Notes: a model not told the origin generated them from the sequence alone. A stretch of 17,660 bases of DNA from Desulfobacterales bacterium (GCA_030613165.1 JAUWMN010000003.1:1-17660), one strand, 5' to 3'. Shown: positions 8,070-15,675, numbered from the stretch's first letter. Translations and numbers: made by a program.

Positions 8070-8086
8070 CGCGGTGCCCCACCGCG
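8070..8086 (-). promoter_or_regulatory. SECIS-like stem-loop 2, downstream of the C-terminal UGA
   Basis: On the minus strand CGCGGTG-GGG-CACCGCG forms a perfect 7-bp stem with a GGG loop. The loop begins 20 nt after the UGA at 8099-8101 and starts with G, matching the usual bacterial SECIS spacing and loop rule. No T-tract follows, so an intrinsic terminator is less likely. It lies just past the proposed stop codon (8090-8092), as expected when the Sec codon is near the C-terminus. Confidence 0.6.
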
Positions 8087-8089
8087 TCT

Positions 8090-8317
8090 TCAAACTCCTC
8101 AGGCCTTCCCCTGGAATCCTATTATTACGGATTCACCATCTACAATTATAGGGACTTTTCTTCTGCCGCCGCTGTATTGAAGCATCTCTTCCAGTTTGTC
8201 GGGATCGCTTATTACGTTGACGTACTCAACCTCTTTGTTCATCTTGGCGTAAGACTCACGCGCAGCGCTGGTGAACGGTCACGTGTCCTTCCCAAAGATC
8301 AAAATTCTTTCCGGCAT
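8090..8317 (-). CDS. Glutaredoxin-like selenoprotein with two in-frame UGA codons (putative Sec13 and Sec73)
   Basis: The ATG at 8315-8317 has a very good Shine-Dalgarno (AAAGGAGG, 8325-8332) 7 nt upstream. The frame reads PERILIFGKDT-UGA-PFTSAARESYAKMNKE and continues as glutaredoxin/thioredoxin-fold sequence with the conserved Val-cis-Pro segment (KVPIIVDGE) and IIGF. The first UGA (8279-8281) sits exactly where the active-site Cys of C-P-[FY]-[CT] would be. After 72 codons a second UGA (8099-8101) is followed by Gly, Val and TGA (8090-8092), giving a C-terminal U-G-V. Both UGAs have SECIS-like hairpins. I recall a 'Uxx-star glutaredoxin-like (seleno)protein' family name in public annotation that would fit; membership is not verified. 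The expected role is thiol/selenol redox chemistry. If only the first UGA is decoded, the product is 72 residues (8099-8317). Confidence 0.82.
8247..8261 (-). promoter_or_regulatory. SECIS-like stem-loop 1, downstream of the active-site UGA
   Basis: On the minus strand GCGTGA-GTC-TTACGC forms a 6-bp stem (one G-U pair) with a GTC loop. The stem starts 18 nt and the loop 24 nt after the UGA at 8279-8281. The loop begins with G, and the AGTCT at the apex resembles the GGTCT at the apex of the E. coli fdhF SECIS. Position and loop fit bacterial SECIS rules; folding was done by eye. Confidence 0.6.
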
Positions 8318-8430
8318 CTCATGGCCTCCTTTCACTTCGCATGTCCAGCACTATCTTGACATAATATTAATAATAGCATAAACATCTTCAATTGAAATAA
8401 CAAAATGAGAGATTCGTCTTCTCCAAGCGG

Positions 8431-8592
8431 GAACTTTTTACGAAACCATCATGTTTGACAGTTTCGTAAAAAGTCCAACATTCTGTCCCTCCCGCGAAGG
8501 CGGGAGTCCAGAACCATCTGATATTACTGGATTCCCGCTTTCGCGGGAATGACGAAAAAGGGTACCTGGCGACTTTTTGCGAAACCATCATG
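8431..8592. repeat. Composite palindromic element with a dRS3-like core
   Basis: The left hairpin has arms 8431-8446 and 8461-8476 (ACTTTTTACGAAAC and its complement), and the motif returns as a direct copy at 8572-8592 (ACTTTTTGCGAAACCATCATG). Between them lie a CTCCCGCGAAGGCGGGAG palindrome (8489-8506) and ATTCCCGCTTTCGCGGGAAT (8531-8550), which fits the ATTCCC-N8-GGGAAT pattern of the widespread dRS3-like repeats. It fills most of the gap between the divergent selenoprotein and GerMN genes, so their promoters must lie in its flanks or inside it. Confidence 0.85.
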
Positions 8593-8616
8593 ATTCAAAG
8601 GTCTTAAATTAGCACA

Positions 8617-9186
8617 TTGAAAAGTAAAAAAAAAATTATTGTACTTGTTGGGATTATCCTTGCTGGATTTGGGGGCTGGGCAGCCTATTATTATCTCTCA
8701 TTGGGGGGGCATACTTTAGAAAGCGGACTTGAGACCTATCGGGGTGATCTCCCGGCAAAATTCAGAAAAGAGATCACGCACCTTTATTTTGCAGATCCGG
8801 ATGAACAATTTCTGAAAGCCGAAGAGCGAGTACTCCCGATCCACAAAACTACGCTGGAGAATGCCCGGGCCGCGATAGAAGCGCTTATTTCCGGCCCAAA
8901 AGGAAATTTTTCGCGGACTATTCCGGAAGGGACAAAGCTCTTGTCTATTTATTTTACGCCTGACAATACAGCCTACGTCGACTTTGATGAAACTATAACG
9001 GAAAAACATCCAGGGGGAAGCGCTTCAGAATTGCTTACAATATACTCTATTGTAAATACCCTGACTCTGAATTTTTCGGAAATCGACAATGTGAACATCC
9101 TCGTCAGTGGAAGGGAACGTAAGACATTGGCTGGGCATGTTGCTATTCAGCGGCCTTTTAGCGCGAATCTGTTGTTGGTTCGATAG
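8617..9186 (+). CDS. Membrane-anchored GerMN domain protein
   Basis: This 189-residue protein has a Lys-rich N-terminus and one hydrophobic anchor (about 6-28), so most of it should lie outside the cytoplasmic membrane. Residues about 50-189 show the GerMN pattern: a strand HLYFADPDEQFLKAEERVLP, then ALISGPKG, the IPEGTKLLSIYF segment, and AYVDFDE. GerMN domains occur in spore germination GerM and in many non-spore-forming bacteria, where the role is unclear and probably cell-wall related. The only usable in-frame start is TTG at 8617, with a stop at 8605 and weak Shine-Dalgarno. A run of nine A (8627-8635) follows the start. The upstream region is the repeat element, so the native start region may have been altered. 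Confidence 0.85.
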   Translation: MKSKKKIIVLVGIILAGFGGWAAYYYLSLGGHTLESGLETYRGDLPAKFRKEITHLYFADPDEQFLKAEERVLPIHKTTLENARAAIEALISGPKGNFSRTIPEGTKLLSIYFTPDNTAYVDFDETITEKHPGGSASELLTIYSIVNTLTLNFSEIDNVNILVSGRERKTLAGHVAIQRPFSANLLLVR

Positions 9187-9244
9187 TGGACACTCGATAG
9201 GGTTAGATTAATTTTAGGCAAATTTAACCAATTAAACTAAACTC

Positions 9245-11296
9245 ATGAGTAAGAAAAGAATATCAAGCATAAGAAACATCGGCATCATCGCCCATATTGA
9301 CGCGGGGAAGACGACGGTTACCGAAAGGATCCTTTATTATACCGGGCGTTCTCATAAGATGGGCGAGGTCCATGATGGCGAAGCAGTCATGGATTGGATG
9401 CCGGATGAACAGGAACGCGGAATCACCATTACTTCAGCAGTCACTACCTGTAACTGGAAGAATACAGAAATTCACATCATAGATACGCCTGGACATGTTG
9501 ATTTTACGATAGAGGTAGAACGATCGCTCCGAGTTTTGGATGGCGCCATCGGTGTCTTTTGCGCGGTCGGAGGTGTTGAACCACAATCCGAGACCGTATG
9601 GCGACAGGCAGATAAATATCATGTCCCCAAAATCGCTTTCATTAATAAACTGGATCGTGTGGGCGCTGATTTTTTCGGCGCTGTTGAAATGATACAAAAG
9701 CGTTTGGGCGCCACTCCGGTTCTTCTGCAAATTCCCGTAGGCATGGAAGATGCGTTTCAAGGGGTTATAGACCTTATACGTATGGAGCAATTTACCTGGC
9801 ACGATGAGACTCTCGGCGCTACCTTTGATGCCGACCCGATACCGGATGATAAACTTGAAACGGCTCAAATCTATAGGGATAAACTTATTGAAACTATTGC
9901 AGAATATGACGATGCGGTTATGGAGATCTATCTCGCGGATGAGCCTCTTTCTTCTGATATGCTTCTTTCCGCGCTCCGAAGATTAACGATAGACTTAAAG
10001 ATTGTTCCTGTATTATGCGGCTCCGCTCTAAAAAACAAAGGGATACAACCCCTGTTGGATGCCATCGTTCAGTTTCTTCCAAATCCCCTTGAGGTCCGCC
10101 CAACTGAAGGTCACGAGCCCAAAACAGGAAAAACCATGCGGTGTATCTGCTCTGATGAAGAGCCCTTAGCCGCCCTAGCCTTTAAGGTGATGATGGATCA
10201 GGGACGCAAGCTGACCTATGTGCGGATATATTCCGGACGGTTGAAAACAGGCGACGAAGTTTTCAATCCTGGAAAAAACAAAAAAGAAAAGATATCACGT
10301 ATCATGGCAATGCATGCCAACAAGCGAGAAAGGATCAAGGATGCCGGCACCGGCAATATCGTAGGAGTTGTCGGGCTCAAAGCTACCACTACAGGTGATA
10401 CTCTTTGCGATCCCGCCCGTCCGATTCTTTTAGAAAGGATAGAGACTTACGAACCGGTTATTTCCATAGCGATTGAGCCAAAGACTCACGACGACCAGGA
10501 GAAGCTCGACCAGGCATTGGAGAAACTGACTATTGAAGACCCTACGTTTCGGTTTCATCAGGACGAAGAGACCGGGCAGACTATTGTCTCAGGCATGGGG
10601 GAGCTCCATTTGGAAGTCCTGGTAAATCGCTTGAAGAGAGAATTTCATACACAGGTAAACGTAGGAAAACCCCAGGTAGTATACCGTGAAACAATCGAGC
10701 AGGCCGCTGAGGCTACCGTAACCTTTGAGCGAGAAATAGGCGGACAACAACACTTCGGTCAGGTAGCGCTCTCTCTTTCTCCCACTGAGAGAAGTTCAGG
10801 GAATCGGTTTATCAACCGCATCTCCGACGATACAATTCCTCCCGAGCTTATCCCCGCTATTGAGATGGGGGTGACTGAATCTATGACGGCCGGAGTGATT
10901 CTCGGATATCCGATAGTAGATGTCGAGGTCTCCCTTGTCGGGGGAGGCTACAAAGAATCTTTATCAAGTAGCCTTGCCTACAAGGTTGCAGCATCCATGG
11001 CCTGCAAGGAAGCGTTTCAAAAAGGGAACCCGGTACTCATGGAACCGGTCATGACAGTGGAAATCTTAGTCCCTGAAACCTTTCTCGGAGATGTAATCGG
11101 TGACCTGAACGCAAGAGGAGGCAAAATAGAGGGGATCACCCCCAAAAAAAACATCCAGCTTCTTGATGCTACGGCCCCTCTATCACGGATGTTCGGCTAT
11201 TCTACGGCGCTTCGATCCGCCACCCAGGGACGCGGGACATTTACAATGAAGTTCTCTCACTTTGACCGTGTCTTGAATCGGACTCAAGGTTCTTGA
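9245..11296 (+). CDS. fusA: Elongation factor G
   Basis: This 683-residue translational GTPase catalyses tRNA-mRNA translocation and takes part in ribosome recycling. GTPase motifs are G1 AHIDAGKTT (16-24), RGITI in switch I (58-62), G3 DTPGH (80-84) and G4 NKLD (134-137). Domains II-V follow, including GMGELHLEV of domain III and GGG-containing domain IV/V segments. It is not beside rpsL/rpsG/tuf, and the sequence has features of secondary EF-G paralogues such as a somewhat short length. It may therefore be a second EF-G rather than the str-operon copy (inference). The Shine-Dalgarno before the ATG at 9245 is weak. The 3' end overlaps the convergent M48 gene by 56 nt. Confidence 0.95.
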   Translation: MSKKRISSIRNIGIIAHIDAGKTTVTERILYYTGRSHKMGEVHDGEAVMDWMPDEQERGITITSAVTTCNWKNTEIHIIDTPGHVDFTIEVERSLRVLDGAIGVFCAVGGVEPQSETVWRQADKYHVPKIAFINKLDRVGADFFGAVEMIQKRLGATPVLLQIPVGMEDAFQGVIDLIRMEQFTWHDETLGATFDADPIPDDKLETAQIYRDKLIETIAEYDDAVMEIYLADEPLSSDMLLSALRRLTIDLKIVPVLCGSALKNKGIQPLLDAIVQFLPNPLEVRPTEGHEPKTGKTMRCICSDEEPLAALAFKVMMDQGRKLTYVRIYSGRLKTGDEVFNPGKNKKEKISRIMAMHANKRERIKDAGTGNIVGVVGLKATTTGDTLCDPARPILLERIETYEPVISIAIEPKTHDDQEKLDQALEKLTIEDPTFRFHQDEETGQTIVSGMGELHLEVLVNRLKREFHTQVNVGKPQVVYRETIEQAAEATVTFEREIGGQQHFGQVALSLSPTERSSGNRFINRISDDTIPPELIPAIEMGVTESMTAGVILGYPIVDVEVSLVGGGYKESLSSSLAYKVAASMACKEAFQKGNPVLMEPVMTVEILVPETFLGDVIGDLNARGGKIEGITPKKNIQLLDATAPLSRMFGYSTALRSATQGRGTFTMKFSHFDRVLNRTQGS

Positions 11297-12680
11297 GTTT
11301 TTTTCGGATTGATTCTCTGCGGGCGGGGTCATCTCCTAAGACCTTAAGAGCCCGCTTGAAATGAAACCCCGCATTTTTTGTATCTCCCTTCTGTTCAAAA
11401 TAAAGGCCCAAATTATAATGCGCCTCCCCAAAATTGTTTATTTTATCATAAGCATTGCCCAGGTAATAATAACCTTCTGTAAAATTCGGATAAAGCGCGA
11501 CAAGGGACTTAAGCACTTCGATAGCTTCAAGAGACTCCCCTGTCTCAAGGTATGACCGTCCTAATAAAAAGTGTCCTTCTCTGTCTCGCGGTCTAAAGGC
11601 CAAAGCTCCCTTTAGGACACTTATAGCCTGTCCATAATTTCCCGCGAAGAAATAAGATCGCCCCATATCTGAGAGTATATCGGGATCAGTGGGATTATAG
11701 AGGATGGCCTTTCTGAATAAATTAAAAGCGGCTTCTCTTTGGCCCTCTCTTTCTAAAACAAGCGCCATACCGTAATTCGCAAGGGGGTTGTCAGGCTCTT
11801 TATCCAGGAGGCCCTGAAAACGTCTTCGTGCCGTGTCCATATCTCCATACAGCGCAATTAACCTTGTATTCATCTTTTTAAATTCATAAGGGTCAATCTT
11901 GCGGGAAGGTGATCCCCACCCCGGACGGATCTGTATTTGAGTGTCGATGTAGGCAAGACGTTCCTCTACAGCCGGGTGAGTAGTTAGATATGTGGGAATC
12001 TCTTCAGGCCCGAACCAGCGGACCATACGAATTTTTTTAAGCATGGAAAGAAGACCTTCCGCGCTGTATCCGGCTTGAGTCAGATATCTTAGACCGACCT
12101 GGTCAGCTTCGGCTTCGTCTTCACGGCTATACTTCAGCGACATTGATTGGCCTGCCGCAACTGAACCAGCAGTAATTGCGCCTGTTGCAGCGCCCCCTCC
12201 TCCTAAAAAAATCCCTGCCAAAATACCTGCCAATGTCGCCAGGCCGATTTTCGAGGAACGTTCAATACGTTTTGCAATATGACGGCAGGCAACGTGAGCC
12301 ATCTCGTGACCCAGGATGCCGGCAAGCTCGTCTTCATTATCCATTGCCGCAAGCAAGCCGCTATTAATAAATACGTGTCCTGCCGGCGCCGCGAAGGCAT
12401 TATATACGTCTTCCTTGACCACGTAAAAATGATATGTAAACGGTTGGTTTGGCATTTGAGACTCTATCCGCTTCCCAACCGTTGTTATATAATTTACAAT
12501 AATAGAATCATCAACTAACCTCAGGTGTCTCTTTACGTAACTAAGAAATTTGCCCCCCAGCTTGCGTTCCTCTTCATTGGTCAGATTATAATAAGATGCG
12601 CAAAAACCATAAGATTGAAGTATTGGAGAAAAGGTCAATATTAGCCATGCTAAGAGAGAGACGGGGGTGATGATATACAC
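11241..12680 (-). CDS. Secreted M48 metalloprotease with TPR repeats (BepA-like)
   Basis: This 479-residue protein has an N-terminal signal peptide (hydrophobic 5-23, plausible cleavage after about residue 28). The M48 peptidase domain has zinc-binding HEMAH (125-129) and a third ligand Glu in DEAEAD (E191). A glycine/alanine-rich hydrophobic segment (148-177) is typical of the family. After about residue 285 come several tetratricopeptide repeats up to about 460. This matches periplasmic BepA/YfgC-type proteins, which degrade or chaperone misassembled outer-membrane proteins. The start is GTG at 12678-12680 with a modest purine-rich upstream. A MITE-like element begins 20 nt upstream, so transcription must start in or across it. 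The C-terminal codons contain the terminator of the opposing fusA. Confidence 0.93.
   Translation of the reverse strand: MYIITPVSLLAWLILTFSPILQSYGFCASYYNLTNEEERKLGGKFLSYVKRHLRLVDDSIIVNYITTVGKRIESQMPNQPFTYHFYVVKEDVYNAFAAPAGHVFINSGLLAAMDNEDELAGILGHEMAHVACRHIAKRIERSSKIGLATLAGILAGIFLGGGGAATGAITAGSVAAGQSMSLKYSREDEAEADQVGLRYLTQAGYSAEGLLSMLKKIRMVRWFGPEEIPTYLTTHPAVEERLAYIDTQIQIRPGWGSPSRKIDPYEFKKMNTRLIALYGDMDTARRRFQGLLDKEPDNPLANYGMALVLEREGQREAAFNLFRKAILYNPTDPDILSDMGRSYFFAGNYGQAISVLKGALAFRPRDREGHFLLGRSYLETGESLEAIEVLKSLVALYPNFTEGYYYLGNAYDKINNFGEAHYNLGLYFEQKGDTKNAGFHFKRALKVLGDDPARRESIRKKLKNLESDSRHGQSERTSL
11283..11304 (+). terminator. Intrinsic terminator of the EF-G gene, inside the opposing M48 gene
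   Basis: CTCAAG-GTT-CTTGAG followed by seven T (11298-11304) is a compact Rho-independent terminator for plus-strand transcription. It overlaps the EF-G stop codon (11294-11296). Read on the minus strand the same bases encode KKLKNLES near the C-terminus of the M48 protease. Confidence 0.75.
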
Positions 12681-12699
12681 CCTTGTCCCCGGCCCTTGG

Positions 12700-12845
12700 A
12701 GACCTTTTCAAAATTTTCAATTTTGTTCAAGTTCAAGGAAGACGAAGATTTTAACCGGAAGAATACTTTCAGTATTTTGAGTCCCGCCAAGGCGGGATGA
12801 GTCTGACGCAGAGATTGGACAAAAGGGGATGTTTTGCAAAGGTCT
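12700..12845. mobile_element. MITE-like element, copy A (146 bp)
   Basis: It begins AGACCTTTTC and ends GCAAAGGTCT, the same terminal inverted repeats as the element at 15021-15160. It shares an ungapped 48-nt interior (12734-12781) with 42 matches to 15055-15102. The flanks CCCTTGG (12693-12699) and CCCTCGA (12846-12852) look like a decayed 7-bp target duplication. An extra CCCGCCAAGGCGGGA hairpin (12783-12797) lies inside. It encodes no transposase and sits between the M48 gene and the ffh promoter region. Confidence 0.75.
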
Positions 12846-12898
12846 CCCTCGACCTGACATAGAGATTTGGCCAAAGAAGATCTTCTGCAAAGGTTCTG
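12803..12898. repeat. Tandem duplication of the element's right end
   Basis: The segment at 12803-12846 (CTGACGCAGAGATT ... TGCAAAGGT) is repeated in diverged form at 12854-12898 (CTGACATAGAGATT ... TGCAAAGGT), a period of 51 nt. The second unit lies outside the outer terminal repeat of copy A. This suggests slippage or a nested or partial second element. The remaining bases to 13006 show no gene. Confidence 0.65.
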
Positions 12899-13006
12899 GA
12901 TATTGATAAAGGACATATATTTAGTATGCCGTAGATTAACCATGACGTCAAGAAATGAAGATAACAGGAAGACCTTGCAGTTCATGTGCCAACGTGTTAA
13001 TTTCTG

Positions 13007-13035
13007 TTGACATAATACAAATTGCATATTAAAAA
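13007..13035 (+). promoter_or_regulatory. Possible promoter of the ffh operon
   Basis: A consensus -35 TTGACA (13007-13012) is followed after 17 nt by TAAAAA (13030-13035), 4 of 6 matches to the -10 box. Two better TATAAT hexamers (13056-13061 and 13071-13076) lack a good -35. The whole 13005-13084 stretch is very AT-rich, and no Shine-Dalgarno precedes the ffh ATG. The exact start site is uncertain. Confidence 0.4.
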
Positions 13036-13084
13036 GATAAATTTTGATTTTTTAGTATAATTTTTTATGATATAATATAAAAAT

Positions 13085-14416
13085 ATGTTTGATAACCTTA
13101 CCAATAAACTGAACCTGGTTTTTAAAAAGCTTAAAGGACACGGCAAGCTCTCGGAGGAGAATATTCAGGAGGGTCTCAAAGAGGTCAAGATGGCCCTGCT
13201 TGAGGCCGACGTTCATTATACGGTTGTCAAAAATTTTATCAACTCTGTTAAAGATCGTGCAATAGGTCGGGAGGTTCTTGCCAGCCTTACCCCCGGGCAG
13301 CAGGTCATTAAGATTGTCAACGAAGAGCTGACCCGGGTAATGGGAGAAACCTTCACCGGCCTTCGTTTTCCTGGTGATAAATCCGCTGTAATTATGTTGG
13401 TCGGTCTTCAGGGATCCGGCAAGACCACAACAGCGGGCAAACTGGCAAAATTACTTTCTAAAGACGGCCGAAAACCGTACCTTGTGCCGGTTGACATTTA
13501 TCGACCGGCGGCCATCGAGCAATTGCAGACATTAGGCGCTCAGTTAGGGGTCGGGGTTTTTGCTTCTACCCCTGCAATGGATCCGGTCGAGATCTGTCGG
13601 AATGGAGTAGCTGAAGCTGTACGAAACGGATGCAATACAGTCATACTTGATACTGCTGGTCGTTTACATATAGATCAGACCCTGATGGAAGAACTGATCC
13701 GGATCAGGGGGGCCGTTAAACCGGCTGAGGTCTTATTGGTAGCCGATGCAATGACCGGCCAAGACGCGATCACGGTAGCCAAGTCGTTCAATGAAGCTAT
13801 TAATATAGATGGGCTTATTCTTACGAAGATGGATGGTGACGCCAGAGGCGGGGCGGCCATCTCTATGCGGACGATTACCGGAAAACCGATCAAATTTATC
13901 GGTGTTGGTGAACAACTGGATGCATTGGAGGTCTTTCACCCTGATCGAATGGCGTCCAGAATCCTTGGGATGGGTGATGTCCTTACCTTCATCGAAAAGG
14001 CCCAATCTTCAATTGATGAAAAACAGGCCCGGCGCCTTGAAAAGAAATTACGCAAGAACCAGTTTACTCTGGAAGATTTCCGAGATCAAATGGTTCAGAT
14101 CCGCAAGATGGGGTCCCTGGAACAAATTCTCGGGATGATACCAGGCATGGGGAAGATGAAACAATTAAAAGGCTTAAAGGTTGACGATCGGGAATTGGTA
14201 AGAACAGAGGCGATTATCAACTCCATGACCCCAAAGGAACGTCAATACTACACAATCATTAACGGGAGTCGACGAAAACGGATTGCCAGGGGAAGCGGGA
14301 CCAGTGTACAGAACGTTAATCGACTTCTAAAAAATTATACTCAGGCCCTGAAGATGATAAAAAAATTAAACAAAGGTGGTTTACCCAAAATGGCCAAGGG
14401 GATGCTGCCGTTTTAA
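13085..14416 (+). CDS. ffh: Signal recognition particle protein Ffh (SRP54)
   Basis: This 443-residue GTPase binds signal sequences and 4.5S RNA and docks with FtsY to target membrane proteins. The N domain (1-about 85) has the LLEADV motif (38-43). The G domain has G1 GLQGSGKT (107-114), DTAGR (189-193) and TKMDGDARGG (247-256). The Met-rich M domain has finger loop GMIPGMGKM (350-358) and the RNA-binding RRKRIARGSGT (396-406). All parts are intact at typical length. The ATG at 13085 follows an AT-rich leader without Shine-Dalgarno. It is the first gene of the translation operon that runs to rplS. Confidence 0.97.
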   Translation: MFDNLTNKLNLVFKKLKGHGKLSEENIQEGLKEVKMALLEADVHYTVVKNFINSVKDRAIGREVLASLTPGQQVIKIVNEELTRVMGETFTGLRFPGDKSAVIMLVGLQGSGKTTTAGKLAKLLSKDGRKPYLVPVDIYRPAAIEQLQTLGAQLGVGVFASTPAMDPVEICRNGVAEAVRNGCNTVILDTAGRLHIDQTLMEELIRIRGAVKPAEVLLVADAMTGQDAITVAKSFNEAINIDGLILTKMDGDARGGAAISMRTITGKPIKFIGVGEQLDALEVFHPDRMASRILGMGDVLTFIEKAQSSIDEKQARRLEKKLRKNQFTLEDFRDQMVQIRKMGSLEQILGMIPGMGKMKQLKGLKVDDRELVRTEAIINSMTPKERQYYTIINGSRRKRIARGSGTSVQNVNRLLKNYTQALKMIKKLNKGGLPKMAKGMLPF

Positions 14417-14431
14417 GGAGAAAACACATTT

Positions 14432-14716
14432 ATGGCTACAAAAATTAGATTGGCACGATATGGCGCAAAGAAAAATCCCTTTTACCGGATTGTCATAGCG
14501 GATTCCGAGGCTCCAAGAAATGGTAAGTTTATTGAGATTATAGGCACATATAATCCTTTAACAGATCCTGCTTCTGTTACGCTAAAAGAAGAAAAGCTGG
14601 CATACTGGATTCAAAAAGGAGCCCAACCCACGACGACTGTCAGAAATATTATCAAAAATCATTCCGGTTCCAAAGGGCAACCAGTGGCGGAGGCAAGTTC
14701 CTCGCCAGACAAATAA
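14432..14716 (+). CDS. rpsP: 30S ribosomal protein S16
   Basis: This 94-residue protein begins with the conserved [24 protein letters not shown] segment (its first half fixes the family) and has GTYNPLTDP, as in S16. S16 binds 16S rRNA and helps 30S assembly. An AAGGAG Shine-Dalgarno lies just upstream, 15 nt after ffh ends. The short Ser-rich C-terminal tail (about 78-94) is a variable extension seen in many S16 proteins. Confidence 0.97.
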   Translation: MATKIRLARYGAKKNPFYRIVIADSEAPRNGKFIEIIGTYNPLTDPASVTLKEEKLAYWIQKGAQPTTTVRNIIKNHSGSKGQPVAEASSSPDK

Positions 14717-14789
14717 GGATTTGTGTAAGAGTCTACCTTTACTCAGTAACTGAACTTTGCGGTTGAAATGCTTGCGGAAGGGGAAACAG

Positions 14790-15020
14790 ATGAAAGAGTT
14801 GATCGAATACATAGCAAAGGCCCTCGTGGACAATCCTGATCAGGTAGCAGTCACTGAAATTGAAGGGGAACAGACCTCGGTGCTGGAGTTAAAAGTAGCC
14901 AAGGAAGACCTGGGAAAGGTAATCGGCAAACAGGGACGTACGGCGCGAGCTATGCGTACCATTTTGAGCGCTGCATCGGCCAAAATCAAAAAACGGACCG
15001 TCCTTGAGATCATCGAATAG
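14790..15020 (+). CDS. khpA: KH-domain RNA-binding protein KhpA (YlqC family)
   Basis: This 76-residue single-KH protein has the RNA-binding loop VIGKQGR (44-50). An earlier TTG (14757) would add 11 residues, but the ATG at 14790 has an excellent Shine-Dalgarno (GGAAGGGG) 6 nt upstream and gives the normal family length. KhpA works with KhpB in small-RNA binding and cell-envelope control in Gram-positives; its role here is likely RNA binding in ribosome or rRNA biology. Its stop TAG is part of the 7-bp sequence duplicated by the element that follows. Confidence 0.93.
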   Translation: MKELIEYIAKALVDNPDQVAVTEIEGEQTSVLELKVAKEDLGKVIGKQGRTARAMRTILSAASAKIKKRTVLEIIE

Positions 15021-15160
15021 AGACCTTTTCGCAACGCGACATTTTTTTGTCAGGCAAGGAAGGCGAAAATCTTAACCGGAAGAATACATTAGGTATTTTG
15101 AGGATTAAAATTTGAAGCCTGACACCGCATCACGAAAAAATGACAGTTATGCAAAGGTCT
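15021..15160. mobile_element. MITE-like element, copy B (140 bp) with perfect 7-bp target duplication
   Basis: The element starts AGACCTTTTCGCAA and ends with TTATGCAAAGGTCT, imperfect terminal inverted repeats that extend to about 30 nt. Subterminal GTCAGGC (15049-15055) and GCCTGAC also pair. CGAATAG occurs immediately before (15014-15020) and after (15161-15167), a clean target-site duplication. Removing element plus one copy (147 nt) restores a plausible khpA-rimM junction. No protein is encoded, so movement would need a transposase elsewhere in the genome. Confidence 0.85.
15100..15114 (+). promoter_or_regulatory. Element-borne ribosome binding site and TTG start of rimM
   Basis: Inside copy B, GAGG (15100-15103) lies 8 nt before TTG (15112-15114). 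This TTG is the only ATG/GTG/TTG codon in the rimM frame between the upstream stop (15106-15108) and the conserved RimM sequence. The element therefore seems to provide the translation start. Confidence 0.6.
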
Positions 15161-15675
15161 CGAATAGGTCTCTAATTGCTATCGGAAGGGTTATCGGCCC
15201 TCACGGGATAAAAGGAGAATTAAGGCTCTTTTCGTATGCCGATTCGGTAGAGACCTTTGCACCAGGGGTATCTCTGCTGTTGCAACGCCATGACGACAAA
15301 CAGGGCGAGTACACGATAGTGGCGGCCAGGCCCCATAAAAAGGGTATCCTTCTTCAATTGGAAGGGATAAACTCTCTCGATGAGGTCAATGTATGGCGTG
15401 ATGCCGAAGTTTTTTTGCAAACGGCAAAACTAAAAGAACTTGATGAAGACTCCTATTATTGGTTTCAGGTCATCGGTTTGAAGGTGGTTACAGTTGATCA
15501 TAAGTTCTTGGGAAAGATTACTAATATCATTAGAACCAGGAGCAATGATGTCTATGTAGTACGCAACCAATCCGAAGAGCTTCTCATTCCGGCCATCGAA
15601 TCTGTTGTTATGGAAATAGACCTGGATAAAAAGTTAATGCTTGTTGATCTGCCTGAAGGCCTATTAGATTTATAA
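15112..15675 (+). CDS. rimM: Ribosome maturation factor RimM
   Basis: RimM binds S19 and helps 30S head maturation. Family sequence starts at about residue 22 (IAIGRVIGPHGIKGELRL). A RimM N-terminal barrel (about 22-100) is followed by a PRC-barrel (about 105-187, with YYWFQVIGLKVV and LLIPAIESVVMEIDL). The first 16-17 residues are encoded by the inserted element and do not resemble RimM. The start at TTG 15112 is the only standard option, unless ATT at 15172 is used. Before insertion a TTG at 15004, inside khpA, would have been in frame. The stop directly abuts the trmD start. Confidence 0.93.
   Translation: MKPDTASRKNDSYAKVSNRSLIAIGRVIGPHGIKGELRLFSYADSVETFAPGVSLLLQRHDDKQGEYTIVAARPHKKGILLQLEGINSLDEVNVWRDAEVFLQTAKLKELDEDSYYWFQVIGLKVVTVDHKFLGKITNIIRTRSNDVYVVRNQSEELLIPAIESVVMEIDLDKKLMLVDLPEGLLDL

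Noticed and set aside
8279..8281. Reading the TGA at codon 13 as a simple nonsense mutation
   Set aside because: The frame stays clean and family-like afterwards, the TGA is exactly at the catalytic Cys, and a SECIS-like hairpin follows. A Cys TGC to TGA mutation is still possible, so confidence is held below 0.9.
8177..8359. A 60-codon plus-strand frame
   Set aside because: It is the antisense of the glutaredoxin-like gene, which has the better start, Shine-Dalgarno and homology.
8388..8591. A 67-codon minus-strand frame containing FPRKRESS and WTPAFAGGTE
   Set aside because: It is a translation of the dRS3-like repeat, a common spurious prediction; there is no ribosome binding site and it is made of palindromes.
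12650..13027. A 125-codon minus-strand frame upstream of the M48 gene
   Set aside because: It runs through the MITE-like element and its duplicated end, has no recognisable domain, and overlaps the M48 start region.
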